Shown here one piece after another: positions 5,271-6,820 of a DNA stretch of 6,820 nt. The notes under the pieces were generated by a model. The model did no database searches, was not told the DNA's origin, and was given only the letters and a program-made list of their open reading frames with translations. This DNA is from Alphaproteobacteria bacterium (GTDB lineage: Bacteria; Pseudomonadota; Alphaproteobacteria; ATCC43930; CGMCC-115725). How positions within the stretch are numbered: position 1 is the stretch's first letter; each line of letters starts with the position of its first letter. The stretch covers positions 1-6,820 of the forward strand of contig JASHUX010000364.1 in NCBI GenBank assembly GCA_030039775.1. The letters run 5' to 3'. A program made the translations under genes and the position numbers.

Positions 5271-6820
5271 ACGGTAGCGCTCCCCGACCCGCACCATCGC
5301 CAGCGGAAGGCGGCCGATAGTGCCGCCTCCGCCTGGGTCGCGGCTTCCGCGGGAACGGGCAAGACCAAAGTTCTGACCGATCGCGTGCTCGCTCTGCTGC
5401 TCAAGGGCAGCGCGCCGCAACGCATTCTTTGCCTCACCTTCACCAAGGCGGCCGCGGCGGAAATGGCGATCCGCCTCAGCACACGGCTAGGCGAATGGGC
5501 GATCGCCGAGGACGGCCGTCTGGCGCGTGAATTGGAAGAACTTACCGGCGCCAAACCCAAGGCGGAAACCCTGGACGAGGCGCGACGGCTCTTCGCGCGT
5601 CTGCTCGATACGCCAGGCGGCATGCGGATCGACACGATCCACGCATTCTGCCAATCGGTCTTGCGCCGCTTCCCCATCGAGGCGGGCGTCGCACCGCATT
5701 TTACCGTGCTCGACGACCGCACCGCCGCCGAGGTTCTGCAGCAGGCCCGCGCCGAGATCCTGGCGATGCCTGAACTGGCAGCGGCCCTTGGTGAAATCGC
5801 GGGCCATACCGGCGAAGGCGGATTCGATGAACTAATCGGCGAGATAGCGGGGCAGCGCGCCAAACTCGAGCCGCTGCTTGCCGACGGTGTCGAACAATTG
5901 CTCACGCGGTTGCGGGATTTGCTCGGCGTCGCGCCGGATGAGACGCCGGAAAACATCGTCGCCCAAGCCAGCCACGACTTCGATGACGGCATGGTGCTGG
6001 CGGCGGCGCGCGCTTTGCGCGACGGCGACAAGCCCAGCGACCGGGATCGTGGCGAAAGCATCATCCGCTGGCTCGAGGCGCCGGCCGACCGGGCCGCGCG
6101 GTTCGACGACTATGCGGCCTGCTACCTGACACAGAAGGACGAGCCGCGGGCGCGTATCTACACCAAGGATTTTCTTCGCGACGACCCGCAAGAGGCGGTG
6201 ACGCTCGACGCCGAGGCGGCGCGCGTCATCGCCGCGGTGACACGCTGGCGCGCGGCGTCGCTTTATGCTGCAACGCAGGCGCTGATGAAAGTCGCGGACG
6301 CACTTCTGCACCGTTACCGCCGCTTGAAACGGCGCCGCGCGCTCCTGGACTATGACGATCTCATTCTGATCACACGCGACTTGCTGCGCCGGCCGGGCGT
6401 GGCACCGTGGGTGCTGTTCAAGCTCGATGGCGGTCTCGATCATATCCTGATCGATGAGGCGCAGGACACCAATCCCGAGCAGTGGCAGGTGATCGCGGAG
6501 CTCGCCGAGGAATTTTTCGCCGGCGAGGGCGGACGCGAGCTGAACCGGACCATCTTCGCCGTCGGCGATGCGAAGCAGTCGATTTTCAGTTTCCAGGGCG
6601 CCGACCGCACCGAATTTGAGCGGATGCGCCGCCATTTCGCCGCCAGGATCGGCGCGGCGCATCAGCGGCTGGAGCAGATCGACCTCGACCTGTCGTTCCG
6701 TTCCGTGCCGGTCGTGCTGCAGGCCGTCGACGCGGTGTTCGCGAACGGCGCGGCTGCCGACGGCGTGGTCCCGCCTGGCGCCCACCTGCAACACCGTCCG
6801 CACCGCGACGGTATGGCTGG
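5271..6820 (+). CDS. addA: Double-strand break repair helicase AddA, N-terminal part, start codon unclear
   Basis: This is the UvrD/Rep-type (SF1) helicase subunit of the AddAB helicase-nuclease, which processes DNA ends for RecA recombination. It is open to the window edge; about 516 codons of a usual ~1150 are visible, so the C-terminal nuclease domain is outside. Numbering from 5271, Walker A is ASAGTGKT with Lys31 (codon 5361-5363). LTFTKAAAAEM follows near bases 5433-5465, then IDTIHAFCQSVLRRFP (about 5628-5675), the Walker B DEAQ at 6453-6464, GDAKQSIFSFQGA from 6564, and LSFRS at 6690-6704. No frameshift or stop occurs in the visible part. The family N-terminus (PDP..RQ..A.D..ASAWV.ASAGTGKT) begins right after the upstream TAA at 5262, yet no ATG, GTG or TTG lies between that stop and Walker A; the first in-frame one is GTG 5385, which is too late. 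ACG at 5271 sits where a start would be expected, so 5271 is a provisional boundary. addB, normally directly upstream in alphaproteobacteria, is absent. Confidence 0.9.

Noticed and set aside
5230..5277. ATG 5230 as the addA start
   Set aside because: That frame ends at TAG 5275-5277 and differs from the AddA frame; it would work only with a one-base indel that the given sequence does not show.
4976..6803. Long minus-strand open frames (4976-6064 and 5832-6803) opposite addA
   Set aside because: The plus strand encodes unbroken AddA motifs throughout; the antisense products are Ser/Arg/Ala-rich and of low complexity without any family signature.

Overview
The window looks like chromosomal DNA of a high-GC alphaproteobacterium. 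The evidence is an AddA-type recombination helicase with the N-terminal style usual in that class, CaiB/BaiF and Rieske catabolic genes, and dense packing with GC-rich codons. I cannot name a genus from the sequence. No rRNA, tRNA, CRISPR array, transposase or phage gene was seen.

Layout. (a) Bases 1-725, plus strand: the C-terminal 240 codons of an O-acetylhomoserine sulfhydrylase-type PLP enzyme (methionine synthesis), cut by the left edge. (b) Bases 726-3139, minus strand: a two-gene operon, a Rieske non-haem iron oxygenase followed by a class III CoA-transferase, joined by an ATGA stop/start overlap. Its distal end abuts the PLP enzyme gene with no gap, stop codon to stop codon. (c) Bases 3140-3224: a short divergent control region. 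(d) Bases 3225-4166, plus strand: an extended SDR (NAD-dependent epimerase/dehydratase-like) that lacks the usual catalytic tyrosine. (e) Bases 4248-5264, plus strand: an amidohydrolase-superfamily protein resembling LigJ (4-oxalomesaconate hydratase). (f) From about 5271 to the right edge, plus strand: the N-terminal part of addA, open to the last base, but with no ATG, GTG or TTG before its Walker A motif.

How it fits together. The Rieske oxygenase, CoA-transferase, SDR and LigJ-like hydratase form a divergent cluster that reads as an accessory catabolic module for an aromatic or other cyclic carboxylic acid. The substrate cannot be read from the sequence. It sits between housekeeping genes (methionine synthesis, DNA repair). 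The addA side is the oddest part of the window: its usual upstream partner addB is absent, the reading frame begins immediately after the hydratase stop codon in the same frame, and the expected start position holds ACG. This may mark a rearrangement junction, a non-canonical start, or a sequence error.
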